DNA of 64,000 nt from Streptomyces odontomachi. GTDB lineage: Bacteria; Actinomycetota; Actinomycetes; Streptomycetales; Streptomycetaceae. A program made the translations under genes and the position numbers. The notes beneath the pieces are model-generated. The model did no database searches, was not told where the DNA came from, and was given only the letters and a program-made list of their open reading frames with translations. The stretch spans positions 124,001 to 188,000 of the forward strand of contig NZ_JAMJWG010000011.1 in NCBI RefSeq assembly GCF_024435355.1, given 5' to 3'. Of this stretch, positions 41,385 through 50,062 are shown piece by piece (the stretch's first letter is position 1; each line of letters begins with the position of its first letter).

Positions 41385-42308
41385 TCACACCTCCGGTCGG
41401 AGCAGACGCAGGTACACCATGGAGAACACCGCGCCCACCAGCAGCAACAGCAGCGCGATCGCGGTGCCGTAGCCGATCAGGCTCTTGTTGAACGCCTGGT
41501 CGTACATCAGCACCGGAAGGGTCTCGGAGCGGTTGCCGGGGCCGCCGCGTGTCATCGCCCAGATCAGGCCGAACACCGAGAGGGTCTGGAGGGTGTTGAG
41601 CATCAGGTTGGTGCCGATCGAGCGGCTGATCATGGGCAGCGTCACATACCGTACGCGGTGCCAGCCGCTGGCCCCGTCGACCTCGGCGGCCTCGGTGATC
41701 TCCTTGGGGATGTCGGCGAGCGCCGCCGAGTAGATCAGCATCGAGAACGCCGTGCCGCGCCAGACGTTGGCGAACGACACCGCGATGATCGGCAGCGTGT
41801 ACAGCCAGTTCTGGGTCGGCAGGTGCAGCCAGTCGAGGATGACGTTCAGCGTGCCCTCGCGGCGGAAGAACGCGTACAGGAGGAACGCCGCCACGATCTC
41901 CGGCAGGACCCAGGCGGCGATCACCAGGGCGCCGGTGAGCGTGCGGACCCATCGGGCGGCGCGCTTCATCAGACCGGCGAGCACCAGGCCGAGGGTGTTC
42001 TGGCCGAGGATCGACGAGATGACGGTGAAGACCAGCGTCAGCCAGACGGCGTTGCGGAAGTCCGGGTCCCTGAAGGCCCGGGTGAAGTTGTCGAAACCGA
42101 CGAAGTCCGTGTGGGAAGCGCCGGTGAGCTGCATGTTCGTGAACGCGGCGTAGACGCAGTACGCGATCGGGCCGGCCAGGAACATCAGCAGCAGCGCGGT
42201 CGCGGGGGCGACGGGCAGCCAGCGCAGTCCGGGGATGCGGTGGCGCCGTGCCGTGCCGGGCGCCGCACCCGGTCCGGTGCCGGGTGCGGCGGTTTGTGCG
42301 GTGCTCAT
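41385..42308 (-). CDS. Carbohydrate ABC permease (MalF type)
   Basis: 307-aa permease partner of the MalG-type subunit. A polar start (about 30 residues) is followed by six helices, with the EAA loop TEAAEVDGASGWHRVRYVTL then PMISRS. RGGPGNRSETLPVLMYDQAF before the last helices is typical of MalF-like sugar permeases. ATG 42308 lies 112 bp downstream of the binding-protein stop. The substrate is probably an oligosaccharide; its identity is not decidable from the sequence. Confidence 0.93.
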   Translation of the reverse strand: MSTAQTAAPGTGPGAAPGTARRHRIPGLRWLPVAPATALLLMFLAGPIAYCVYAAFTNMQLTGASHTDFVGFDNFTRAFRDPDFRNAVWLTLVFTVISSILGQNTLGLVLAGLMKRAARWVRTLTGALVIAAWVLPEIVAAFLLYAFFRREGTLNVILDWLHLPTQNWLYTLPIIAVSFANVWRGTAFSMLIYSAALADIPKEITEAAEVDGASGWHRVRYVTLPMISRSIGTNLMLNTLQTLSVFGLIWAMTRGGPGNRSETLPVLMYDQAFNKSLIGYGTAIALLLLLVGAVFSMVYLRLLRPEV

Positions 42309-42420
42309 CGGGACCGACCCGCGGTGCCCGCCGGCCCGGGGACGGCCGGCCGGGAAGCGTCGCGGTGGGCGGCGCCCGGCACGTCGGCGGTCTGCTGACC
42401 CACCCGGATGGTGCGCCGGC

Positions 42421-43812
42421 TCACGGCTTCTTCACCACGGCGCCCTGGACGATGTCCTTGAGCTGCCCGTCGTAGGTCTGCGCCGCTGCTGCGGCGCCCT
42501 TGTCGCCGGTGGTGACCGACTCCATCGCCTCCCCGATCGCGGTGGAGACCTGGGGGTACACAGGCAGCGCGGGGCGGTAGTGGGTGTACTGCACGAGCTG
42601 GGTGAAGAACTCGATACCGGGCATGGAGTGCAGGTACTCCGGGTCGGCCGCGACGTCCTTGCGGACCGCGATCTGCGCGTCGACGACGTCCCAGTGCGCC
42701 GCGTTCTTCGGCGTCTGCATGGCCTTGACGAAGTCGAAGGCGAGGTCGGGGTTGCCCGACTTCTGCGGGATGGCCCAGGTCCAGCCGCCGGACATGGAGA
42801 CCTTGCCGGGCGCCTGGCCGTGCTGGGTCGGCATCGCCGCCATGCCCATGTCGGTCTTCCAGGCTGGCCACACGCGCGGCCCGTCGGTGATCCAGTTCTG
42901 CCCGAGCCAGGAGCCGTCCAGCGAGATGGCGAGCTTGCCCTTGGGGATCCAGTCGTTGGTGACGGACGTGCCGACGTTGGGGTCAAGCGCGTCCGAGACG
43001 TCGGGCCCGAGCTTCTCGCCGTACACGGACTTGACGAAGCCCAGCGCGTCCTGGAAACCCTTGCTGCCCGTCACCCACTTCTTCGACGCGGTGTCGTACA
43101 GCGGGGCCTTGCCGTCGCCGGTGCCGTACAGCAGCATCTCGAAGCCCTGCATGACGGACGCCTCACCGGGGCCCTTGCCGGTGTAGACGTTCAGCGGGGT
43201 GACGCCGGGCACCTTCTTCTTGATGGTGCGGGCCGCGGAGAGGATGTCGTCCCAGGTCTTCGGCTGCCAGTCGGCGGGCAGGCCGGCCTTCTTGAAGATC
43301 TTCTTGTTGAACCAGAGGCCACGCGTGTCGGTGCCGTCCGGGATGCCGTACGTCTTGCCGTCCTGCGCCTTCGCCGCACTCTTGGCGGTGGGCACGAACT
43401 GGTTCCAGGTGTCCCACTTCGCGATGTACGCGTCGAGCGGGCGCAGATAGCCCGCCTGGATGTCGGAGTTGATCCGGAAGGTGTCCTCGTAGACCAGGTC
43501 GGGCGCGGTCTTGGGGGCGCGCATCATCTGCTGGACCTTGGCGGCGTAGTCGTTGTCCGCCGCCTGGATCGGGATGAGCTTGACCGTCTTGCCCGGATGG
43601 GCCTTCTCGAACTCCTTCTTCATCTTCTCGAGGAACTGGTCCTTGAAGCGGATGTTGTTGTCAGTGCTGCGGTTGTACGCGACCTTGACGGTGTCCGCGT
43701 CGCTGCCGGAGCCGCCGCCGCAGGCGGTGAGGGAGGCCGCGGCGAGCACGACGGTGAGCAGGGCGGGACCTGCTGACCGCACGGTGGAGCGGGGACGGGC
43801 GGTGGGACGCAC
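42421..43812 (-). CDS. Carbohydrate ABC solute-binding lipoprotein
   Basis: 463-aa extracellular binding protein (cluster B/MalE type), lipid-anchored at Cys31 of the lipobox ASLTAC. The mature part carries a Gly/Ser linker and the two-lobed fold, with motifs such as PDLVYEDTFRINSDI, YGIPDGTDTRGLWFNKKIFK, GKLAISLDGSW and MSGGWTWAIP. I chose the GTG at 43812 because AGGAGG lies 8 bases before it; the GTG two codons earlier sits almost on that site. A promoter (TTGACC-N18-TACGTT) lies about 60 bp upstream. It heads the sugar-uptake operon. Confidence 0.93.
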   Translation of the reverse strand: MRPTARPRSTVRSAGPALLTVVLAAASLTACGGGSGSDADTVKVAYNRSTDNNIRFKDQFLEKMKKEFEKAHPGKTVKLIPIQAADNDYAAKVQQMMRAPKTAPDLVYEDTFRINSDIQAGYLRPLDAYIAKWDTWNQFVPTAKSAAKAQDGKTYGIPDGTDTRGLWFNKKIFKKAGLPADWQPKTWDDILSAARTIKKKVPGVTPLNVYTGKGPGEASVMQGFEMLLYGTGDGKAPLYDTASKKWVTGSKGFQDALGFVKSVYGEKLGPDVSDALDPNVGTSVTNDWIPKGKLAISLDGSWLGQNWITDGPRVWPAWKTDMGMAAMPTQHGQAPGKVSMSGGWTWAIPQKSGNPDLAFDFVKAMQTPKNAAHWDVVDAQIAVRKDVAADPEYLHSMPGIEFFTQLVQYTHYRPALPVYPQVSTAIGEAMESVTTGDKGAAAAAQTYDGQLKDIVQGAVVKKP

Positions 43813-43876
43813 GGGCACAACCTCCTGCGTGGCCGGACGTGGCCGTCGCCACGGGTGTGGCGGTGGCTGCTCGCTG

Positions 43877-43906
43877 AACGTAAGCGGCTGCCAAGAGCAG
43901 GGTCAA
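43877..43906 (-). promoter_or_regulatory. Promoter of the sugar ABC operon
   Basis: Read on the minus strand: TTGACC (43906-43901), an 18-bp spacer and TACGTT (43882-43877). The leader to GTG 43812 would be about 58 nt. Confidence 0.6.
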
Positions 43907-43929
43907 TGGGCATGCGTCGACACGACAGG

Positions 43930-43946
43930 ACAACATGTCAACTTGT
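43930..43946. promoter_or_regulatory. Candidate repressor site between the sugar ABC and symporter genes
   Basis: ACAACATGTCAACTTGT is a 17-bp near-palindrome of the form ACAAnnTGnCAnnTTGT, the kind of site bound by GntR or LacI proteins. It lies 24 bp upstream of the sugar-operon -35 box and 160 bp upstream of the symporter start. Confidence 0.45.
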
Positions 43947-44105
43947 TATCGGTCGTGAACGGTGTGGGTCCCCCGGAGACCGGAGAGGCCACACTCCCTG
44001 TCGGTGGACTCGCGTGGTCCACTGAAGAACACCGAGGTGAAGCGCCCCCGATCCCCAGGGGACCGCTCACGAACAGCCGGACGGCAGCACAAGGAGGCAA
44101 CCCCC

Positions 44106-45569
<1,464 letters not shown>

Positions 45570-45717
45570 GGCGCCGGCCGCGGTGGCGGGGTCGGCCGGG
45601 CGGGGGGTGCGGTTCCCCGGCCGGCCCGCCCCCTGCCCTTCCGCCGTCCTGCCTTCCGCCGTCCTGCCTTCCGCCGTTCTGCCTTCCGCCCCCTGCCCTT
45701 CCGCCGTCCTGTCGTCG

Positions 45718-45748
45718 TTGCCTTGACGTCGGCGTCAAGGATTACGGT
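45718..45748 (+). promoter_or_regulatory. MerR-type promoter with 19-bp spacer and palindrome
   Basis: TTGCCT (45718-45723), a 19-bp spacer and TACGGT (45743-45748). The perfect inverted repeat CCTTGACGTCGGCGTCAAGG (45721-45740) sits in the spacer. The start would be at the ATG, a leaderless mRNA. Confidence 0.7.
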
Positions 45749-45755
45749 CGCCGTC

Positions 45756-46175
45756 ATGCGCATCGGTGAACTGGCTCGGCGGGTCGGCATGAGCACGCGG
45801 ACGCTGCGGTACTACGAGTCCCGGGGGTTGTTGCCTGCCCGGCGGAACGCCAACGGCTACCGCGTCTATGACGAGCGGGATCTGCGGCTGGTCGAGCAGA
45901 TCAGGACGTTGCGGGATTTCGGGTTCGAGTTGGAGGAGACCCGGCCGTTCGTGGAGTGTCTGCGGGCGGGCCATCCCGAGGGTGATTCCTGTCCTGCGTC
46001 GCTCGCCGTGTATCGGCGCAAGCTGGCCGAGTTGGACGTGCTGATCGGCGAGTTGCAGTCGGTGCGCGCCCAGGTGGGTGTGCAGCTGGCGCGGGCCGAG
46101 CGGGCGCGGGACGAGCTGGCCGCCGATGCCTTGGTTCCGGACGGTCCGGAACCCCGTTGCGAGCTGGGAGGGTGA
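45756..46175 (+). CDS. MerR-family regulator
   Basis: 139-aa MerR protein. The helix-turn-helix MRIGELARRVGMSTRTLRYY (residues 1-20) and wing are followed by a coiled-coil dimer helix (about 80-120). Cys68 and Cys79 flank the dimer helix, and Cys135 is at the end, compatible with metal or redox sensing, although this is not a standard CueR/ZntR C-terminal CxxC pattern. ATG 45756 follows a -10-like TACGGT by 7 bp (leaderless); an upstream in-frame start at 45723 lies in the operator. A thioredoxin gene follows within 5 bp. Confidence 0.92.
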   Translation: MRIGELARRVGMSTRTLRYYESRGLLPARRNANGYRVYDERDLRLVEQIRTLRDFGFELEETRPFVECLRAGHPEGDSCPASLAVYRRKLAELDVLIGELQSVRAQVGVQLARAERARDELAADALVPDGPEPRCELGG

Positions 46176-46179
46176 CGTG

Positions 46180-46512
46180 GTGATCAAGGCGGCTGGTGTG
46201 GCCGAGGTGACGGACGCGGACTTCGCGAGTGAGGTCGTCGAGGCGGCGGGTCCGGTGTTGGTGGAGTTCACGGCGGACTGGTGTGGTCCGTGCCGGCAGC
46301 TTGCTCCGGTGCTCAGCGAGGTCGCCGCGGAGCTGGGCGGGCGGTTGAAGGTCGTGCAGATGGACGTGGACGCGAATCCGGCGACGCCGGCGGCGTATGC
46401 GGTGTTGGGCACGCCGACGCTGCTGGTGTTCCGTGACGGTCGGCCGGTGCGCTCGATCCTGGGGGCGCGGCCCAAGCGGGTGCTTCTGAAGGATCTGGAC
46501 GACGTTCTGTAG
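46180..46512 (+). CDS. trxA: Thioredoxin
   Basis: 110-aa cytosolic thiol-disulfide reductant with the active site WCGPC (CGPC at 35-38), EFTADWCGPCRQLAP and the cis-Pro loop GTPTLLVF. It is translated from GTG 46180 or the GTG one codon earlier (46177), both after GGGAGGG that overlaps the end of the merR gene. Close coupling to MerR makes it the likely target of that regulator, with the pair forming a thiol-stress operon. A perfect 13-bp-stem terminator follows. The gene symbol is used loosely, since several thioredoxin paralogues occur in Streptomyces. Confidence 0.92.
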   Translation: MIKAAGVAEVTDADFASEVVEAAGPVLVEFTADWCGPCRQLAPVLSEVAAELGGRLKVVQMDVDANPATPAAYAVLGTPTLLVFRDGRPVRSILGARPKRVLLKDLDDVL

Positions 46513-46530
46513 CGGCGCCCCGAGAACGAA

Positions 46531-46565
46531 GAAATCCCCCGGTGAATTGACAACCGGGGGATTTC
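46531..46565 (+). terminator. Strong stem-loop terminator after merR-trx
   Basis: GAAATCCCCCGGT and ACCGGGGGATTTC form a perfect 13-bp stem with a 9-base loop. Confidence 0.92.
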
Positions 46566-46678
46566 TCTGCGTATATTGGCTTTCCATGTCTCTGGTGTCT
46601 CGTTCGGTATCTCATGCAATACAACTCATGGGATCCCGGGCGTTACCAGAGGAAAACTACTAGACGCAGTATATCGGG

Positions 46679-49048
46679 GTGGGAGTCGCATTGTCAAACA
46701 CGGCAGACGCGGCGGGGCGTGATAATGTCCCGGACCGCGAATTGCAGGGCGAGCAGGAATTCGTCGACCATCTGTACCGCCATGTCGACGTCCTGCGCGG
46801 CGCGGCCGAGGAGGCCGTGCAGAGCGCGCTCGCCCCGGTCGGCAACGGTCGTCAGGCGCGGGTGGAGCGTGAGATCCGGGTGGCCGAGCGCTCCGGGCTG
46901 CTGGCGGCTCTCAACGCGGTCGACGGGTCGCTCTGCTTCGGCCGGATCGATCTGGCCGACGGCGACGACTACCACATCGGGCGCATCGGGCTGCGCGAGG
47001 AGGACCCGGACGAGACGGGGGAGCGGCGGCCGATCCTGATCGACTGGCGCGCCCCGGTGGCCCGCCCCTTCTACCTGGCCACCGGCCACACCCCGATGGG
47101 CCTGCGCCGCCGGAGGCACATCACCACCCACGGCCGTGCCGTCACGGCGCTCCACGACGAGTTGCTCGACCTGTCCGACCACGAGCGCACCGGCCACGAG
47201 GACCCCACCGGCGACGCGGTGCTGCTCGCCGCGCTCAACTCCGCGCGCACCGGCCGGATGGCCGACATCGTGCGCACCATCCAGGCCGACCAGGACCGCA
47301 TCATCCGTGCCCCGCACCGCGGTGTGCTGGTCGTCGAGGGCGGCCCCGGCACCGGTAAGACGGCGGTGGCGCTGCACCGCGCCGCGTTCCTGCTCTACGA
47401 GCACCGTGAGCTGCTCGCCCGCCGTGCGGTGCTGATCGTCGGCCCGAACCCGGCCTTCCTGGGCTACATCGGAGAGGTGCTGCCCTCGCTGGGTGAGACC
47501 GGTGTGCTGCTGGCCAGCCTGGGCGAGCTGTATCCCGGGGTGCGCGCCACCGGTGTGGACACGCCGCGCGCCGCCGCCGTCAAGGGGCGCCGGGACATGG
47601 CGGACGTGCTGGCGGCGGTGGTCGCCGACCGGCAGGCGCTGCCCGATCCGGTGATCGCCGTCGCGCACGACCGCGAGGTCCTGATGCTCGACGCCGACCT
47701 GGTCAGGGTGGCGCGCGACCGTACCCGTGCCCAGCGGCTGCCGCACAACGTGGCCCGTGAGCACTTCGAGGGCCACATCCTCAACACCCTCACCGACATG
47801 CACGCCGAGCGCATCGGTACGGACCCGTACGACGGCGGCAGCCTGCTGGACGACAGCGACATCACCCAGATCCGTGACGAGTTGGCCGCGAACCCCGAGG
47901 TCTGGACCGCCATCGACCAGCTCTGGCCGCGCCTCACGCCCCAGCAGCTGATCGCCGACTTCCTCGCCGACCCCGGCCACCTGCCCGCCGAAGACGCGGC
48001 CGCGATCCGGCGCACCACCTCGGACTGGACCCCTGCCGACGTGCCGCTGCTGGACGAGGCGGCCGAACTCCTCGGCGAGGACGACCGCGAGGCGCGCGCC
48101 GCCGCGGCGCGGGAGCGGGGCGAGAAGGTGGCCTACGCCCAGGGCGTCCTGGAGGTCGCCTACGCCTCGCGTACCTACGAGTTCGAGGACCGGGACGACG
48201 AGGACTCCGAGGTGCTCGGTGCGCACGACATCATCGACGCCGAGCGGATGGCCGAGCGGCAGGACGAGACCGACAGCCGCAGCGCGGCGGAGCGGGCCGC
48301 GGCCGACCGGACCTGGGCGTTCGGCCACATCATCGTCGACGAGGCGCAGGAGCTGTCGCCGATGGCCTGGCGGCTGCTGATGCGGCGCTGCCCGACCCGT
48401 TCCATGACGCTGGTCGGCGACCCGGCGCAGACCGCGGAAGAGGCCGGCGTCGGTTCCTGGGACGGCATCCTCGCGCCGTATGTCGAGGACCGCTGGACGC
48501 ACACCCGGTTGGCCGTCAACTACCGCACCCCGACGGAGATCATGGATCTGGCCGCCGAGGTGGTGCGCGCCGAGCGTCCCGGCTTCGAGCCGCCCCGCTC
48601 GGTGCGTTCGACGGGCGTGCACCCGTCGGTGCGCCGGGCGGATCCGGACGGGCTCGCTGCCGCGGTCGCACGGGCGGTGGCCGAGCTGACCCCCGAGGAG
48701 GGCCGGGTCGCCGTCATCGCCCCCCGCGAGTTGCACGCCACCCTGGCCGGCCGGCTCCCCGGCGTGACCGCGGGCGCCGAGCCCGACCTCACCCACACGG
48801 TCGTGCTGCTCGACCCCCGGCAGGCCAAGGGCCTCGAGTTCGACAGCGTCCTGGTGGTCGAACCGGCCCGCTACGGCACCAGCGACCTGTACGTCGCGCT
48901 GACCCGGGCGACCCAGCACCTGGGGATCATCCACACCGGGGACCTGCCGAAGGGGCTGGCCGACTCGTCCGGGGACGTATCGGATGCGCCAGGGATTCGC
49001 CTGACGGATTCAGCCCTGGACCCGATGGATTCAGCCCTGGAGGAATGA
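46679..49048 (+). CDS. HelD-type superfamily 1 helicase (RNA polymerase-associated)
   Basis: 789-aa UvrD/Rep-like ATPase of the HelD class, which binds RNA polymerase, recycles stalled complexes and in some actinomycetes protects against rifamycins. Features: an N-terminal coiled coil (residues about 20-75), the class motif DWRAPVARPFY (122-132), VRTIQADQDRIIRAPHRGVL before Walker A GGPGTGKT (221-228), motif II IIVDEAQELSP, motif III LVGDPAQTAEE, motif IV LAVNYRTP and motif VI YVALTRATQ. GTG 46679 has no clear ribosome site; TTG 46691, preceded by GGGAG, is an alternative. The last 18 bp overlap the convergent hydrolase gene. Confidence 0.93.
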   Translation: MGVALSNTADAAGRDNVPDRELQGEQEFVDHLYRHVDVLRGAAEEAVQSALAPVGNGRQARVEREIRVAERSGLLAALNAVDGSLCFGRIDLADGDDYHIGRIGLREEDPDETGERRPILIDWRAPVARPFYLATGHTPMGLRRRRHITTHGRAVTALHDELLDLSDHERTGHEDPTGDAVLLAALNSARTGRMADIVRTIQADQDRIIRAPHRGVLVVEGGPGTGKTAVALHRAAFLLYEHRELLARRAVLIVGPNPAFLGYIGEVLPSLGETGVLLASLGELYPGVRATGVDTPRAAAVKGRRDMADVLAAVVADRQALPDPVIAVAHDREVLMLDADLVRVARDRTRAQRLPHNVAREHFEGHILNTLTDMHAERIGTDPYDGGSLLDDSDITQIRDELAANPEVWTAIDQLWPRLTPQQLIADFLADPGHLPAEDAAAIRRTTSDWTPADVPLLDEAAELLGEDDREARAAAARERGEKVAYAQGVLEVAYASRTYEFEDRDDEDSEVLGAHDIIDAERMAERQDETDSRSAAERAAADRTWAFGHIIVDEAQELSPMAWRLLMRRCPTRSMTLVGDPAQTAEEAGVGSWDGILAPYVEDRWTHTRLAVNYRTPTEIMDLAAEVVRAERPGFEPPRSVRSTGVHPSVRRADPDGLAAAVARAVAELTPEEGRVAVIAPRELHATLAGRLPGVTAGAEPDLTHTVVLLDPRQAKGLEFDSVLVVEPARYGTSDLYVALTRATQHLGIIHTGDLPKGLADSSGDVSDAPGIRLTDSALDPMDSALEE

Positions 49049-49858
49049 CAGAAGGTCCGCGTTGAATTTCTCCTTGTAGCCCGGTACGAGCGCGAGTCCG
49101 TGTGAGCCGCCCTCGTACACCTTCAGGGTCGCGTCGGAGACGATCTGCGCCGTTTTCTTCCCCGTCGCATCGAACGGCACGATCTGGTCGTCGTCGCCGT
49201 GTGCGACGAGGGTGGGAATGTCGAACGCGCGTAGATCCGCCGTGAAGTCGGTGCGCGCGAATGCGTCCACGCATTTCACGCCGGCCTCGATGCTCTCCTG
49301 CATGGCCATGAGCCAGAACGCATCGCGATTGCCCTGTGTCGCCCGGCTGCCCGGTCGGTTTGCGCCCACGAACGACTCGGAGAGGTCTTTCCAGAACTGC
49401 GAGCGCTCCGCGACGATCCCGTTCTTGATGTCCTCGAAGGCTTTCTCCGGTACCCCCTCCGGGTTGTCGTCCGTCTTGATCATCAGGGGCGGGATCGCGG
49501 ACAGCAGGACGGCCTTGCTGATCCGCTCGGTGCCGTGCCGGCCGATGTACCGGGCCAGCTCGCCGCCGCCCATGGAGTGCGCGACGAGGGTGACGTCGCG
49601 CAGGTCGAGCGAGGTGATCAGGTCGTTCAGGTCGTCCGCGAAGGTGTCGAAGTCGTAGCCGCCCCAGGGCTGCTCGGAGCGGCCGTGGCCGCGCCGGTCG
49701 TGGGCGATACCGCGGTAACCGTGGTCAGCGACCCATTTCATCTGGTCGTCCCAGGCGTCCCCGTTCAGCGGCCAGCCGTGGCTGAAGACGACCGGGGCCC
49801 CGCTGCCCCAGTCCTTGTAGGCGATCCTGACGTCGTCACGAGTGCTGACGAAGGGCAT
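49031..49858 (-). CDS. Alpha/beta hydrolase, non-haem haloperoxidase/esterase type
   Basis: 275-aa hydrolase of the cofactor-free chloroperoxidase/aryl-esterase subgroup. Catalytic residues: Ser95 in VAHSMGGGE, Asp in HGDDDQIVP (220-228) and His253 in GGSHGLALVPG; the oxyanion area is HGWPLNGDAWDDQM (27-40). It is cytosolic, with no signal peptide. Such enzymes hydrolyse small esters, and some make peracids as a side reaction. ATG 49858 has AGAGG 7 bases upstream; the longer frame from 49972 is unsupported. Its 3' end overlaps helD on the other strand by 18 bp. No metabolic partner is evident. Confidence 0.92.
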   Translation of the reverse strand: MPFVSTRDDVRIAYKDWGSGAPVVFSHGWPLNGDAWDDQMKWVADHGYRGIAHDRRGHGRSEQPWGGYDFDTFADDLNDLITSLDLRDVTLVAHSMGGGELARYIGRHGTERISKAVLLSAIPPLMIKTDDNPEGVPEKAFEDIKNGIVAERSQFWKDLSESFVGANRPGSRATQGNRDAFWLMAMQESIEAGVKCVDAFARTDFTADLRAFDIPTLVAHGDDDQIVPFDATGKKTAQIVSDATLKVYEGGSHGLALVPGYKEKFNADLLSFLQG

Positions 49859-50062
49859 GACGATCCTCTCGATCGAGGGTGCGCGCGCCCGGCGGTGTCC
49901 CCAGGCGCGCGGAGGCACGCCAGGACGGGCGCAGCGAGGTGCGCGCAGGCCTGGGCACGCGGCCGGTCCCACCTCCCATGTAAGACGACATCGCCGGGTC
50001 GCGCGAGGCGAGCCGCCCGCAGCGCGCCCCAGGTGACCGCGCGTCCCGGCCCCGGACAGGCC

